Shown piece after piece: positions 34,569 through 44,735 of a DNA stretch of 64,000 nt. The notes under the pieces were generated by a model. It was not told the DNA's origin and did no database searches. It was given only the letters and a program-made list of their open reading frames with translations. The DNA comes from Hanleya hanleyi. Its lineage: Eukaryota > Mollusca > Polyplacophora > Lepidopleurida > Hanleyidae. Where the stretch lies: the NCBI GenBank assembly GCA_036873755.1, contig JAVTVY010018795.1, positions 1-64,000 on the forward strand, given 5' to 3'. Position numbers and translations under genes: made by a program. Numbering within the stretch: the stretch's first letter is position 1; every line of letters starts with the position of its first letter.

Positions 34569-35235
34569 CTGGAGATCGTTGCACGAACTGTGCGTAAGCC
34601 TAAGTCCGTGCGTAAGTCATACTTAGCGTGAGCGTAGCTACGCCGACCCGTGTCACAAAGCCTTTAAAGTTACGCAAAGCCGTAAGTTATTGCGTAACTT
34701 TAAGTCTGCCCGAGAGTATGCTTAGCGTGAGCGCAACTTCGCTTGCATGTAACCATGCCTGTAGTAAACTAATCTAATGACGTAGTTGTCAAATGTACAA
34801 TACTTTTGGAGTCAGAAAATGGTCGTTCCTTTACTTCTCCCCGTAGCATACGATCTCTCAAAGACAATGTGCAGTATTTCGCACCCCTTTCACAAAAGAG
34901 CGAATATACAAGAGTTACGATCCTTAGCCTCAAACGCAGATTTCTCTGACGTGTAATTATCGATGTTAAATATTTACAAAGTCCATTGTCGGCTATGATT
35001 ATAGCACACTGGTCGACACCTCGTATCCAATACTTATTAAACATAAATTCCAAGTGATATTTATTGCAAAGGCGAAAATCTGGAACTTACGCATTGCTTA
35101 AATGGATATGTAATAACGTCTGCCTTGCGTCAGGTTCGTGAAACGCGTGTAGAGCCGGACGTAGTTTGAGCGCAACGCAGGTATAAGTCCTTACGTCGAT
35201 CGTAACTTACGCAAGTTTCGTGCAACGATCCCCAG
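34569..35235. mobile_element. TIR DNA element (667 bp), non-autonomous
   Basis: Inverted termini CTGGAGATCGTTGCACGAAC...GCGTAAG (34569-34598) and its partner CTTACGC...TTCGTGCAACGATC CCCAG (35206-35235). Both subterminal regions are dense in GCGTAAG/TTACGC motifs. It is present only in block A, so it inserted after the block duplication. The minus frame 34769-35053 (94 codons) has no transposase signature. Superfamily not assigned. It seems to sit inside an old piggyBac-type MITE relic, since 35275-35540 follows that family's internal landmarks. Confidence 0.7.
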
Positions 35236-35560
35236 TGCCTTATGGCTCCACCCCCTACCAAAATAACAATCACGATCAATTTGAATACTCACCCAGGCAG
35301 AGGATCTTGAGTAAATTCAACTAGTGGCCATGTGCGTGACTGCAAAGTTACGTTTTCATTGCCTTCAAAATGTTGAAAATTATTGTATTTCACTTCAGAT
35401 AATTATATCCTAGCTTATTGAGCAAAATGTCATAAACAAAAAAGTTTGATTAAAAAAAGAGGATTTTCAGACGTCTTCCCAGCGATCATCTTGTTTTCAA
35501 TACATTTTCTGATAGAGCTCTAGCCCATCATATAAGACGAAGCATTATACTGTACATGGC
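35236..35560. mobile_element. Old piggyBac-type MITE relic
   Basis: GGCAGAGGATCTTGAGTAAATTC, GTGGCCATGTG, GATCATCTTGTTTTCAATAC, TTTTCTGATAGAGCTCTAGCCC match in order the internal landmarks of 33350-33640 and 9860-10165, with heavy divergence. The left end may lie at 34550-34568 (CTAACCGAACTAGGCCTGG) on the other side of the TIR element. Confidence 0.5.
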
Positions 35561-35965
35561 TTTGGTATCATGCACCATCAACAAAGAGCAGTCAAACAAA
35601 TGGATGGACAAGTCAATATGGAAATATTTCTTGAATTTGATCAGTCATCAGCCATGCACATACAGATGTACCTCAATACAGGCAAGCTCATTCGCTGGGC
35701 ATATGAATCAGTTCCGCGGCTGGCCAGGTTGGAAAAGTGACACATGACTGCTGGGTATGTAGTCATGTTTCCATGCCCAAATGGATAAGTAGTTCTACAC
35801 AATAGACATTTCAAGGCACTGGGGTGAAGAAATGACATCGCTAATAATGAATTCCACAACATAATAACTGTGTGCGAAACAGTGCACGTCTGCCCAAAAG
35901 GATGAGCTCTTCTTCATACTTCTGCATATCAGACGCAGACCTCAAACGCTCACTGCAACAAAAAT

Positions 35966-36309
35966 AACTTACTGGGCATCTCCAGCAGCAGCACCCAGGA
36001 CCCAAAGTACTGATGCACTATGGGTACAAAAGCTCATCAATGCTCTCGTTAAGTTGATGGTTTTCACCCATCGACTGATTTTACATGTCGATCAGATAAA
36101 CTTATCTGTGTTGACTGCTGGGTGAGACCTCTCCCCTTGCAACAGACAGAAAGAACTTACTGGGCATCCCCAGCAGCAGCACCCAGAACCCATGGCATTG
36201 ATGCAACATGGATATAAAATGTCACAAAAAGTTTTAGTTGAGTTGCATGCTTCTCACCGCTCGGCTGGCTGTGTATGTCGAGTGAATAAACTATCTGTGT
36301 TGAGGCCTG
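35966..36309 (+). repeat. 188-bp direct repeat of unknown nature, two units
   Basis: AACTTACTGGGCATC(T/C)CCAGC starts at 35966 and 36154. Each unit ends with GTCGA..AATAAACT-ATCTGTGTTGA about 150 bases later. The two ends are well conserved and the middles diverged. It lies in a part of block A with no counterpart in block B. Confidence 0.75.
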
Positions 36310-36811
36310 TGCATGACTGATGATTGTAGATATCGATTTTGAGGATGACGGCGATTCCGGTGACTAATCCGCCCACCCTCTCGACTGGAGAATCCCTTCT
36401 TGTTGGTGACGATGCTATCAGATGTCTCGGTATAATGAATACATCCAAATTTAATATGCCCTATATATGTAATAATCTACCCTTATGAGAAATATAACTC
36501 TCTGTTATGTCATTGCTACAATTCATGCGAGAAAACCGTTACTGTGTGCTGCTATCTTTACTGATATTAACAGCATATTAATTGATATAAAGTATACTCT
36601 GAAGAGCTACCTCACCCGCCTACTACATGTTTTTATGTATACTGGGTATTTGGGTGCAGTTGTCTGTGTATTAAAATGTCTCGGCATCGGGCCTTACAGA
36701 CTTTTCATCTGACGACGATACAGCTCACCAATCCCCAGTGTACGAGTTGTTACAGCGACACAGCTCACCAATTACCAATATACGAGTTGTCAGAGCATTT
36801 CCATCATAGCT

Positions 36812-37055
36812 CTCTAGATTTGTATCTAATACCGCTTATGCCGGTGCTAGGGGCCGGGGGTCATGTCGTCCAAGTTTCCACATGAACAGGTACAACAAAA
36901 GCGTACCTGAGATACAACACATATCACGAATCGTTAGATTTTTAACATGTGCTTTAGAATAGGTTAACCAGAAGATTATATTGTGAAGTCATGTGACTCT
37001 GTCAGTATGTCGGCACCTCCTCCCACTTCCCTTATATGCGTTGTAATTTAGTACA
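36812..37055 (+). repeat. 235-bp-family short repeat, copy 2
   Basis: Matches 48287-48532 end to end, from TAGATTTGTATCTAATACCG to CTTATATG-GTTGTAATTTA. It contains the hairpin GGTAC-AACAAAAGC-GTACC then TGAGATAC at 36888-36914. No A/B box and no strong terminal inverted repeat. Possibly a SINE-like or MITE-like element. Confidence 0.8.
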
Positions 37056-40000
37056 GCCCCTGTGCGATAGTGATTCTTTTTCTGATATCATTCATACTTT
37101 GTTTTCGGAAATTTACTTTATGGTTGTAAAGATATAGTAATTTATATGACATACCTCCAGGTCAGATCCTTGAGAATATATCGAATTACCTCTCATAACG
37201 AATATTGGCCTGCAGAAAATGTTATACCACAATGGTGACACCCACCCTAGTAATGTTCAAGGACGATTGTCCTACCATAATATGCAGTCAGACCTAGAAT
37301 AAATAACTCCTGGACGAATTTAGTTGGTCACCAAAACATGCATGATCAAAGCTTTGTGCATTCTATATCTTAGCAGGTATACGTATGTCTAGATCGGAAC
37401 AGTAACTTTCCCCGCTACTGTAGTCAAGCATACTGCTTGCCAAAAAATACACGTATATCATCAAACATTTTCTGATGGTTATATTTGTGTGCCAGTCTTG
37501 TTGAAAAGCTCCAGGAAATGTAACATTTAATCAGAACAGTGATTATCCATGCGAATGCGAGGAGTTCATTTGCAATCCTGAAGGAAATCAAGATCCGTCT
37601 ATGGATGTGTGAATAGAGTTCACATAGTGCACATCTTTGGACTACAAAGAGCCGAAATAATTTTAGACAATTCCTCCAACCGTCAGCGTCTAACATTGAA
37701 TCAAGTATGTAGCTATAGCCGACTGGGTCAAATCATCTCTCAAAACATCCCGACCAAAATAGGATGCAATTTTCTAGGGGTGTATCTCAAGACTTGTCTA
37801 CATTCTTTGTGGTGAATGCATTTCATAACGATTGCCCCACCCGAAGGGTATAAAAAGAACTGTGTTACATTAACGCACGCTTCCTGGCACTGAAATGGTT
37901 AATAATTAACAAAAATAAATATGTAAATTCATTTCAGGCTCATGTGTATCGAAAATGACCACTTTCCCGACATTTGCAATCTATTGTCCTGTAGAAAAAA
38001 ACTATTGCATGGTAACAGGATATCTTAAGATCTCTAAACATGTAAAAACGAAAACTTGACAAATGTAAAATTTGTTACCACTTAATTCTCTCCCCAATGT
38101 TGAGGGTGACCAGTCACAAAATTCACCAACACCGATCAATAGTGTTATGAAATTGCCTTTTATCCAAGACGGGCTGAACATATTTTTTGCTTCATGTGTA
38201 ATTCTATCCATGTCTTTTGGGATTCTGTTTAGTTCAATATACTGTGCTGTGAATTTCATTAGACATTCCAAGAAATTTGCATGCACATTACGCTGGCCCA
38301 TCGGGACTGAAAGAGATACGAGATGTTGCGTGGAAGGAGTTCTTAATCATTCGTGAGCACACAATATTGAGATTATCTGACAACAACCTGCTGTGCACTG
38401 AGATGTTTCCATCAATCTAGGAAGAGTAACCACTGTTGGAAATAATCACTTTAAGAAAGATTGTCTCTAATGCTTCCTTCCACGAAAGGCCGCCATCTTA
38501 GGATGGAATTTTCCTGGGGCAACCACAAAAACATACACATGACAGGTAATTAGTCTCGCATGTGTACCATAGTGTCTCTGTGATGAGTTTTTGGCGTTTC
38601 GATGAGAATTTCCAAATATGCACGTAGGTAGGAAAACTCGATTCAGTTATCAGTGGATGTGGGTACATGTATCACCGAATTGAAATAAGTTACAATACAT
38701 ATACTTCCGGTGAAAGAGTTTGTGTGATATGAGATAATACGACCGCAGATAAAGAGACCCACAGAGATTGTTAAAACAATAATAACGATGATTATGTTTC
38801 TTATCTCTATAATTGGCAACTTTTTACATATAAATGAATCAACGTCATCCAATTATAGACATGTTCTAATCTTCATGCCAATATGACATGGAGAATATAA
38901 ATGTATCGCCAGAACACAACAAACCCAGCGAAGAAAATCCCATTCAGTCCGTGGATTGCCATGTCTCAAAATAGATTAAGCTCTCCTGGTTGTACCGATC
39001 CGCAGTCCAGATGACATATACCATTTTGGTATGTTTCCCGCTGTGTTAAATTCGCTCATAAAGTTAGTTGTAATGTATGTATTTATCCATCTGCTATCCT
39101 TGGAAAGAAGCGTCCTTTGTGTAGAAGTATTTGAATATGAAATTATCTATAACTTTATTATACTTACTAATCATGACTATGACCATCTTTAATGTAGCTG
39201 AAAATCGAAATACCAAAATGCTTGCGCTGATGGATTTTTCGAGTTTGGAAGTTTTGGCATTTCAGCATGTTACTTGACTTTTAAATTGCAGAAGGGGTGT
39301 TTTAGTAACTTCGATCCTTGAATAATTCATGCGAACTATACATGAGAACGAAGTTTTAATTCAAATAACAGTGTGGTCATGCAACGCTGTACAACCAACG
39401 TGTAGAGCCGAGATCAAAATTCAGCGTCTCCGTTCGCAAGTTTGAGAGAAATTTTTTAAATACAGTGGACGATCAATTGATTCAGCTGATTGTAGAATCT
39501 AGTTTTATCAGCATAATCCGTCATCCTGTCGGTACAGCCCTAGTCCGCTACCACCAGGCACTGAATCAACAGGCAGAAGGGATTGTAATTTTCTTTCCTT
39601 ACTAGAGTGAACAGCTTCGGAGTCTCACCCGTAATCCCTAAACACTATGCAATTGAAAGCTGGAATTCTCAAAGGTAAATCGCCGACAGCCCCTAATTCT
39701 GTCTCCAATTTGAACTTTAATTTCACTCTCACAGGATCTGGCATATGAACAGTTATACTCTTCCGCCATTTTGCAAAATGAACTTGTATGATTTGCAACC
39801 CCATTTTTTGTCGACAGTATATTGTTCAAATATCACGAACCCTGATCCAATATGGCGATCAAATGATCTTCAATTGCAAATTCGCATAATCTATCTCATA
39901 TTTTGGAGACAAAAATCTATCGCCCTTAACAAGGGCATCCGGTATGGGGACGTTTGAGTAGACACTTTTTGAAAATATGCCTCGTTATAACCCCATTACC

Positions 40001-40170
40001 GCAAATAAATGCGTTTTTGCCAGGATACCGAATTATCCGTAGCTTAGCAATTGTACAACCAAAGGATTTCCATGTGGCGTTTGAGGTTCACTGTGGTACT
40101 ATTACTTGAAGCTGTCATCCAAGAGCCACCTCACTATTTTGTTGACGTAAGCAACTGGATTCAAAATATA

Positions 40171-40547
40171 AAATACATTTAGGGTGCAAAAGTGAATTCA
40201 CCGCTTTATTACACCGGCAAATTTACAACCACGACGGCATGATGTCTCCTGCTCTTTATAGCCGTTACGTTCACCCCCTGTACACGTCAGTTTGAAAGGT
40301 TTGTGAACATGATGAGGAACAAAACGCTTGGTTTATGCTCTATGAACATCTACGCCATTTTATATTGAGCTGTTCCCAGGCTTGTAGCCAAGGTGTGGAA
40401 GGGGGGCGGGGGAGGCGCATAGGTGAAATCTACTTATTCAGAACGGCAATCTTTGTGCACAGGCTCTTTGCTCTGAGAAACAGAATACCGTTTTCAGTAC
40501 CTTTGACTAAGATTTAGTATCTTTGACTAAGGCTGGAGGACGCAATA
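40171..40547. other. Unrecognised spacer between duplicated blocks
   Basis: No gene recognised. It contains a G-rich run GGGGGGCGGGGGAGG at about 40400 and a short direct repeat (A)CCTTTGACTAAG/ATCTTTGACTAAG at 40498-40530. Confidence 0.4.
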
Positions 40548-40584
40548 TTAATGTTACCGTACCGTTTTGCGAAATTGAGAGCAT
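40548..40584. repeat. 37-bp target-site duplication, left
   Basis: TTAATGTTACCGTACC... to GAGAGCAT here is repeated at 40796-40832 with two mismatches, immediately flanking the 211-bp hairpin-ended repeat copy. Confidence 0.85.
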
Positions 40585-40795
40585 AGGCAAAATAAGGAGA
40601 ACCGTTGACATTAGAACCTTGATTTTTAGCATGAACGTGCGTTAGGAGACTAGCTGTTACCAGCAAGTTCTGGGCTGTCCTACTTTTGATGGAAATTTGA
40701 CCTATTTAGGTGACATATAACATGACGCTTGGACCCCCAGGTCATCTTCCTCACCCTACTTCGTAGGTCCTGTGACGTTAGTCACACTACTCATG
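40585..40795 (+). mobile_element. Hairpin-ended repeat element, 5'-truncated 211-bp copy
   Basis: Starts within the family head (AGGCAAAATAAGGAGAACCG, compare 6365) and runs to the common 3' end CTACTTCGTAGGTCCTG, GTGACGTTAGTCAC, CTACTCATG. Truncation at one end only, a fixed 3' end and flanking direct duplications indicate insertion by reverse transcription. Confidence 0.8.
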
Positions 40796-41249
40796 TTAAT
40801 GTTGCCGTACCGTATTGCGAAATTGAGAGCATGTACAACTGGATCGGTTTTCGCACCAATACATCCGGGAATATAAGGATATAAGCTTTTATGTTCTCAT
40901 CGTTGAGTTTCTTGTATCGCGAGATATACATGTATGTGCCACCAGGGGCATTGTTTGTCACGGTACTTTACCTTAGTCTCTTCCGATTCAGTTCAAATCT
41001 CAAAGATCCATTCATCGCTGGACTTTCAGTAATCCCCGGAAAACTCAACGGACACCTTTTGCTTTGTTCAATGTGCAGTTAAATTTAGTTGTTCATCAAC
41101 GTTCAACACTCTAAAATAACAACGTAAACAGACCTAAGGAAGGCACATATTAGTACATATGATAGTACATGTATATCCTTCAATATCCCAAGATCCAAGA
41201 TTATGTCTCTAGTCTACTGGGGACTGTTATTGTGATTATTCAAAACCGG

Positions 41250-41801
41250 CCTCGGAAAGTGCGCCCCCTAGTGAACTTTTCTCTGCTGCTCCAAAACGAC
41301 GAAACCGAGGAGGCTGAAACTTGGTGACTTTTAAGCTTATCTTATTGGAGTCATTGTGAGCCTATTTTCATATACCCCCGGGCAGAGGATCATGGGTAAA
41401 TTCAAAATGGCGGCCATGTGATATCCGCGAAAGTCGTGTTTTTCAATCTTTTCGCTTCATTTCTTCACATTTTCCTTGCCTAAAAGGCCTTGAAAGTATT
41501 TTATTTATGCAAAACTAAGTATTCTATATTTTGTTTGATTTTTTCGAGAAAAATCGGGAAAATGAAAATTTCGAAAAATCGACCCCAAAAAGGCCGAAAA
41601 ATGGCTTCCGAGAAGATGACGTCACTGTGACGTCATCATGGCGGCCATCTTGGATTTTTCGGGTAGAGCTTGAACCAAAGATACTGTGTGGTAAGGTTCA
41701 GCGCTCTAGCCTTAGTGGTAGAGAAAATATATAGGGGGGCACTTTCCGCCTCCCCCCCCCCCAGGCTGCGATACACCCCAAATCGCCTAGGTCAGATAGG
41801 G
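41250..41801. mobile_element. piggyBac-type MITE, copy in block B with lost left end
   Basis: Near-identical in order to 33220-33712 (CGGAAAGTGC-CCCCCTAG, ATCATGGGTAAATTC, GGGCACTTTCCGCC). It retains GGCGGCCATCTTGGATTTTTC, which the block A copy has lost. The right terminus and TTAA (41802-41805) are intact. The left TTAA and first about 15 bases are absent. It sits at the same place relative to the flank as the block A copy, so it predates the duplication. Confidence 0.85.
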
Positions 41802-42039
41802 TTAAGAGTATTATGCTGATAAATAGACACATGTACTGTATTTCTCATTTTGCAGAACTACATTAAGTAGCGGAGTAAACATCATATTTCTGTTACACAT
41901 CAGTCTGAATTACGATTCCCTTGTGCCTCTCGAAGAACACCACATAGATCCAGACAGAGATATGGATAAACTACTAAAAAGACAGATATATGGATGAACT
42001 ACTAAAAAATAATCTGAAGGGAGTGTATTCTGTCAGGAA

Positions 42040-42630
42040 AGTGATGATAGCTGTCGCCAAAATGGCGATCACACTATCACCAATAAATAGTGATGAGTTA
42101 CAGCCATCACCATATTCCATTATCACCATTTTATGGTGATGGCCGTCACCAATAAATGGCGATGACCTGAAATTTACACACATTGTTCTTCGCCATGTAT
42201 TGGTGATGACCAGAGGTCGATACTCGGTGTAAGAACGCATTGTTGAGGCTTTTATTGAGGCTTTTGTGCAGCTGAAAAGGGTCACGTCTAGACACATTGT
42301 TGAGCTCAGACAGGCTATTGTAGGCTTTGTCTTGTGCGTTCTTACACCAAGTATAAACCTGACCAGACCACACTACCAATAAATGGCGATGACCTGAAAT
42401 CTACACACATTGCTCTTCGCCATGTATTGGTGATGACCAGACCACGCTACCAATAAATGGCGATGACCTGGAATCTACAAATATTGCTCCTCGTTATTTA
42501 TCGGTTATGACCAGGCCTCATCTCCAATAAATGGTGATGAAATGACTTCATCACCATTGTCCTCACCAGGAAAACAGGGCCACTTCGCCGATAAATGGCG
42601 ATAGGCCATCACCAATGATAAATTCACAAT
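42040..42630. repeat. Cluster of about 70-bp inverted-repeat units
   Basis: CACCAATAAATGGCGATGA paired with CGCCATGTATTGGTGATGA recurs at about 42150-42215, 42378-42440 and 42450-42515, with more worn versions from 42045 and to 42620. Each unit can fold on itself. It resembles a small MITE amplified in tandem. Absent from block A. Confidence 0.7.
42220..42354. mobile_element. 135-bp palindromic-ended MITE nested in unit cluster
   Basis: ATACTCGGTGTAAGAACGCA at 42220-42239 and TGCGTTCTTACACCAAGTAT at 42335-42354 are inverted partners with one mismatch. The inner 95 bases also hold a direct repeat GAGGCTTTTATTGAGGCTTTT. It separates two unit copies of the surrounding cluster. Confidence 0.7.
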
Positions 42631-44039
42631 CGAACATTTTTTCAATCGAGAAAAATATCGATTTCAGAAATAAAGACTGATGGAACGCTCCTTTGAAATA
42701 CTCACCCAATATAATACACTGAATGTATAATAAAATGCTGTGTGGTGACAATGTCATCTTAGTGTCAGTTGGTTTTACTGTGGTCTAATGTATACATTCA
42801 TTTGTGTTAATTAGTTTGTATGAGGTGTCTGGTTTATATGGTCTATTAGAGGTGAAAAAACGCTTGAAGTATTTCTGACAGTGCACACGTGATACTGTAC
42901 ATTCAAGGAAGCTTTCAGTCTTTCGGGAATCATTAAATTGTATTGGCATCATCCTCATGATCGTTTCCCCTGATTCCTGTTTGAAATACTTCTATCGCAC
43001 ATTATTAATTTGTGTGGTTTACATTCGCCCAGCAGGGGTAATAGATCTGTCCAATCCAGCACACGTTGGAATCTCGAAATCCATCACCGCGAGTGGGAAG
43101 TCGCACTCACTTCTATAAAGCTACAGCAAACTAAGCTTGTGAAATAACGCCGTTCTATGTTATCGTCACCATTGTATGTTATCGCTTGTTAATTATCTGG
43201 TATATTTTAAGTTTGTTTACACCTCACCTCGCGAAATATACTCGTATTAATATTTGTTCTACCGATAATGTCTGGTTCACATTTTTCGTGACATTCAAGC
43301 CTGTTTAGTATCCCAATTTGTAAATACGTCTATAGCATAGAAGGTATACGCGAATCTAGATCAGAGTATTTATTTGACACTTTATGTAGCCCAACACACT
43401 GCTCGACAAAAATTACACGTAGCCTGTGGGTATGGGATTATCAGGCTTTCGCAGTTTCTGATGGTTATATCTGTATGCCAGCCTTGGGGAGAATCGTCGA
43501 GAAATATAACATTTAACCAGAACGGTGATGTATTTAAGGACACCTAGGCCGATTAAATGTGTAATTATTGTCTGTTTCACAAAACAAAATATTGCCAGGG
43601 GGAGAAGGTGCTAATTTTGACAACAATTGAAAAGTTCGTTTACATGGGTGATCATTGGTTGCAACGTTCTCATGTGCAAGAAAATTTTCCTCCCAAATAT
43701 TGATCAAGGGAAGGAATGTAAATGTCCTACACGTGACAAACAGGTTTAATTTTTTCAGTGTTTAATACAGTCTACAGCAAAAATGCCCTGTTCATTCCAT
43801 GTCTATTGCTGAGAGCCATGATCCTTAGTCATGCAGAAGCATAGAGAAGCAAACACACCAGCCATTTTCTTCGTGCATGCCACTAAACTGTTGGGCTCCA
43901 GGGTGCCACATCTTTCTGCACTTTAATATATATGGTTAGTACAAATATAATTGAATGGAGACTGTATGATGTCCAGATTACATAACGTCAGAACTGCCGA
44001 AGCAAATGCGACTAAAATGGACTGGTTGTTTAAAAAGCT

Positions 44040-44735
44040 GATGTTGTTGGCCTGGACGATGTCTCCTTGACATGGTGGTATAATACTACGTCAAAGGTTA
44101 CAAGTCCTTCAAAACAAAGGTGCCCGTATTATTCTAGGGCGAGGTAAACGTGAGCATGCTGCTGACATGATGTCCGAGTTGTCTTGGACGGACGTACAGA
44201 CGAGACAGGAACGGCACCCACAGGAAATGGTTTTTAAGTGTAAAAATAAGATGGTTCCTTTTTATATGTGTAATTATTTTAATCTAAATTCTAGTATTCA
44301 TTCGTATGAGACAAGGCAACGAAACAATATACATTTAACTTCATGTGTCTCTGAAAGTAAAAACAAAACGTTTCTGTATCGTGGAGCAGCCCTGTACAAA
44401 CCGCTTATCTAATGAAATGAAACTATGTAAATCTTTATCTAGTTTTAAACATAAATTATATGTGAAATCGTAGTCCGGGTATATGCGCACAGTTGTGGAT
44501 AAAATGTTCGATGTTGGACAACACAGTGCACTGTTTTTTTAAATCAATATATATCTTAACAAGATATTTATGTGTGTATATGCCACTATATATTCTTATT
44601 CTGTATATATGTTTTATTGTTAATATGTCTGTGAGGTGTGTGATGCAGGGCCATCCTGGAAATCAGCCATATGTAGGTTGAGGATGTATTTTTACCCTGG
44701 ATAAATAAATTATATCTATCTATCTATCTATCTTG
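44040..44735 (+). pseudogene. CR1/Jockey-like LINE 3' end with tetranucleotide tail
   Basis: The frame from about 44080 reads IILRQRLQVLQNKGARIILG, then MMSELSWTDVQTRQ, FYMCNYFNLNSS, HSYETRQRNNIHL, FLYRGAALY; after a one-base shift near 44400 it continues NRLSNEMKL...SLSSFKHKLYVKS and stop. LQ-KgARiI, YETR-r---, LYN-L and S--sFK-KL are the standard ORF2 C-terminal blocks. The 3' UTR ends in (TCTA)n at 44714-44732. A single late frameshift makes this one of the better-kept LINE ends here. It is present only in block B. Confidence 0.8.
44714..44732 (+). repeat. (TCTA)n LINE tail
   Basis: Short tetranucleotide run directly after ATAAATAAATTATA. Microsatellite tails are common at CR1/RTE-type 3' ends. 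Confidence 0.9.

Larger units (their letters stand above)
33208..40170 (+). repeat. Ancient tandem segmental duplication, block A
   Basis: Collinear with block B (about 41250-46990). Anchors include the MITE; 33800-33930 with 41900-42025; 34090-34500 with 42770-43190 (GGGAATCATTAAATTGTATT, TAGATCTGTC, CTTCTATGTTATC/GTTCTATGTTATC, GTATGTTATCGC); 37390-37560 with 43355-43535; 37735-38530 with 44990-45490 (GAGCACACAATATTGAGATTA, AAAGGCCGCCATC/AAAGACCGCCATC); and 40020-40170 with 46830-46980. Identity is clearly lower than in the 3862-bp duplication. No coding region recognised. Confidence 0.8.
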
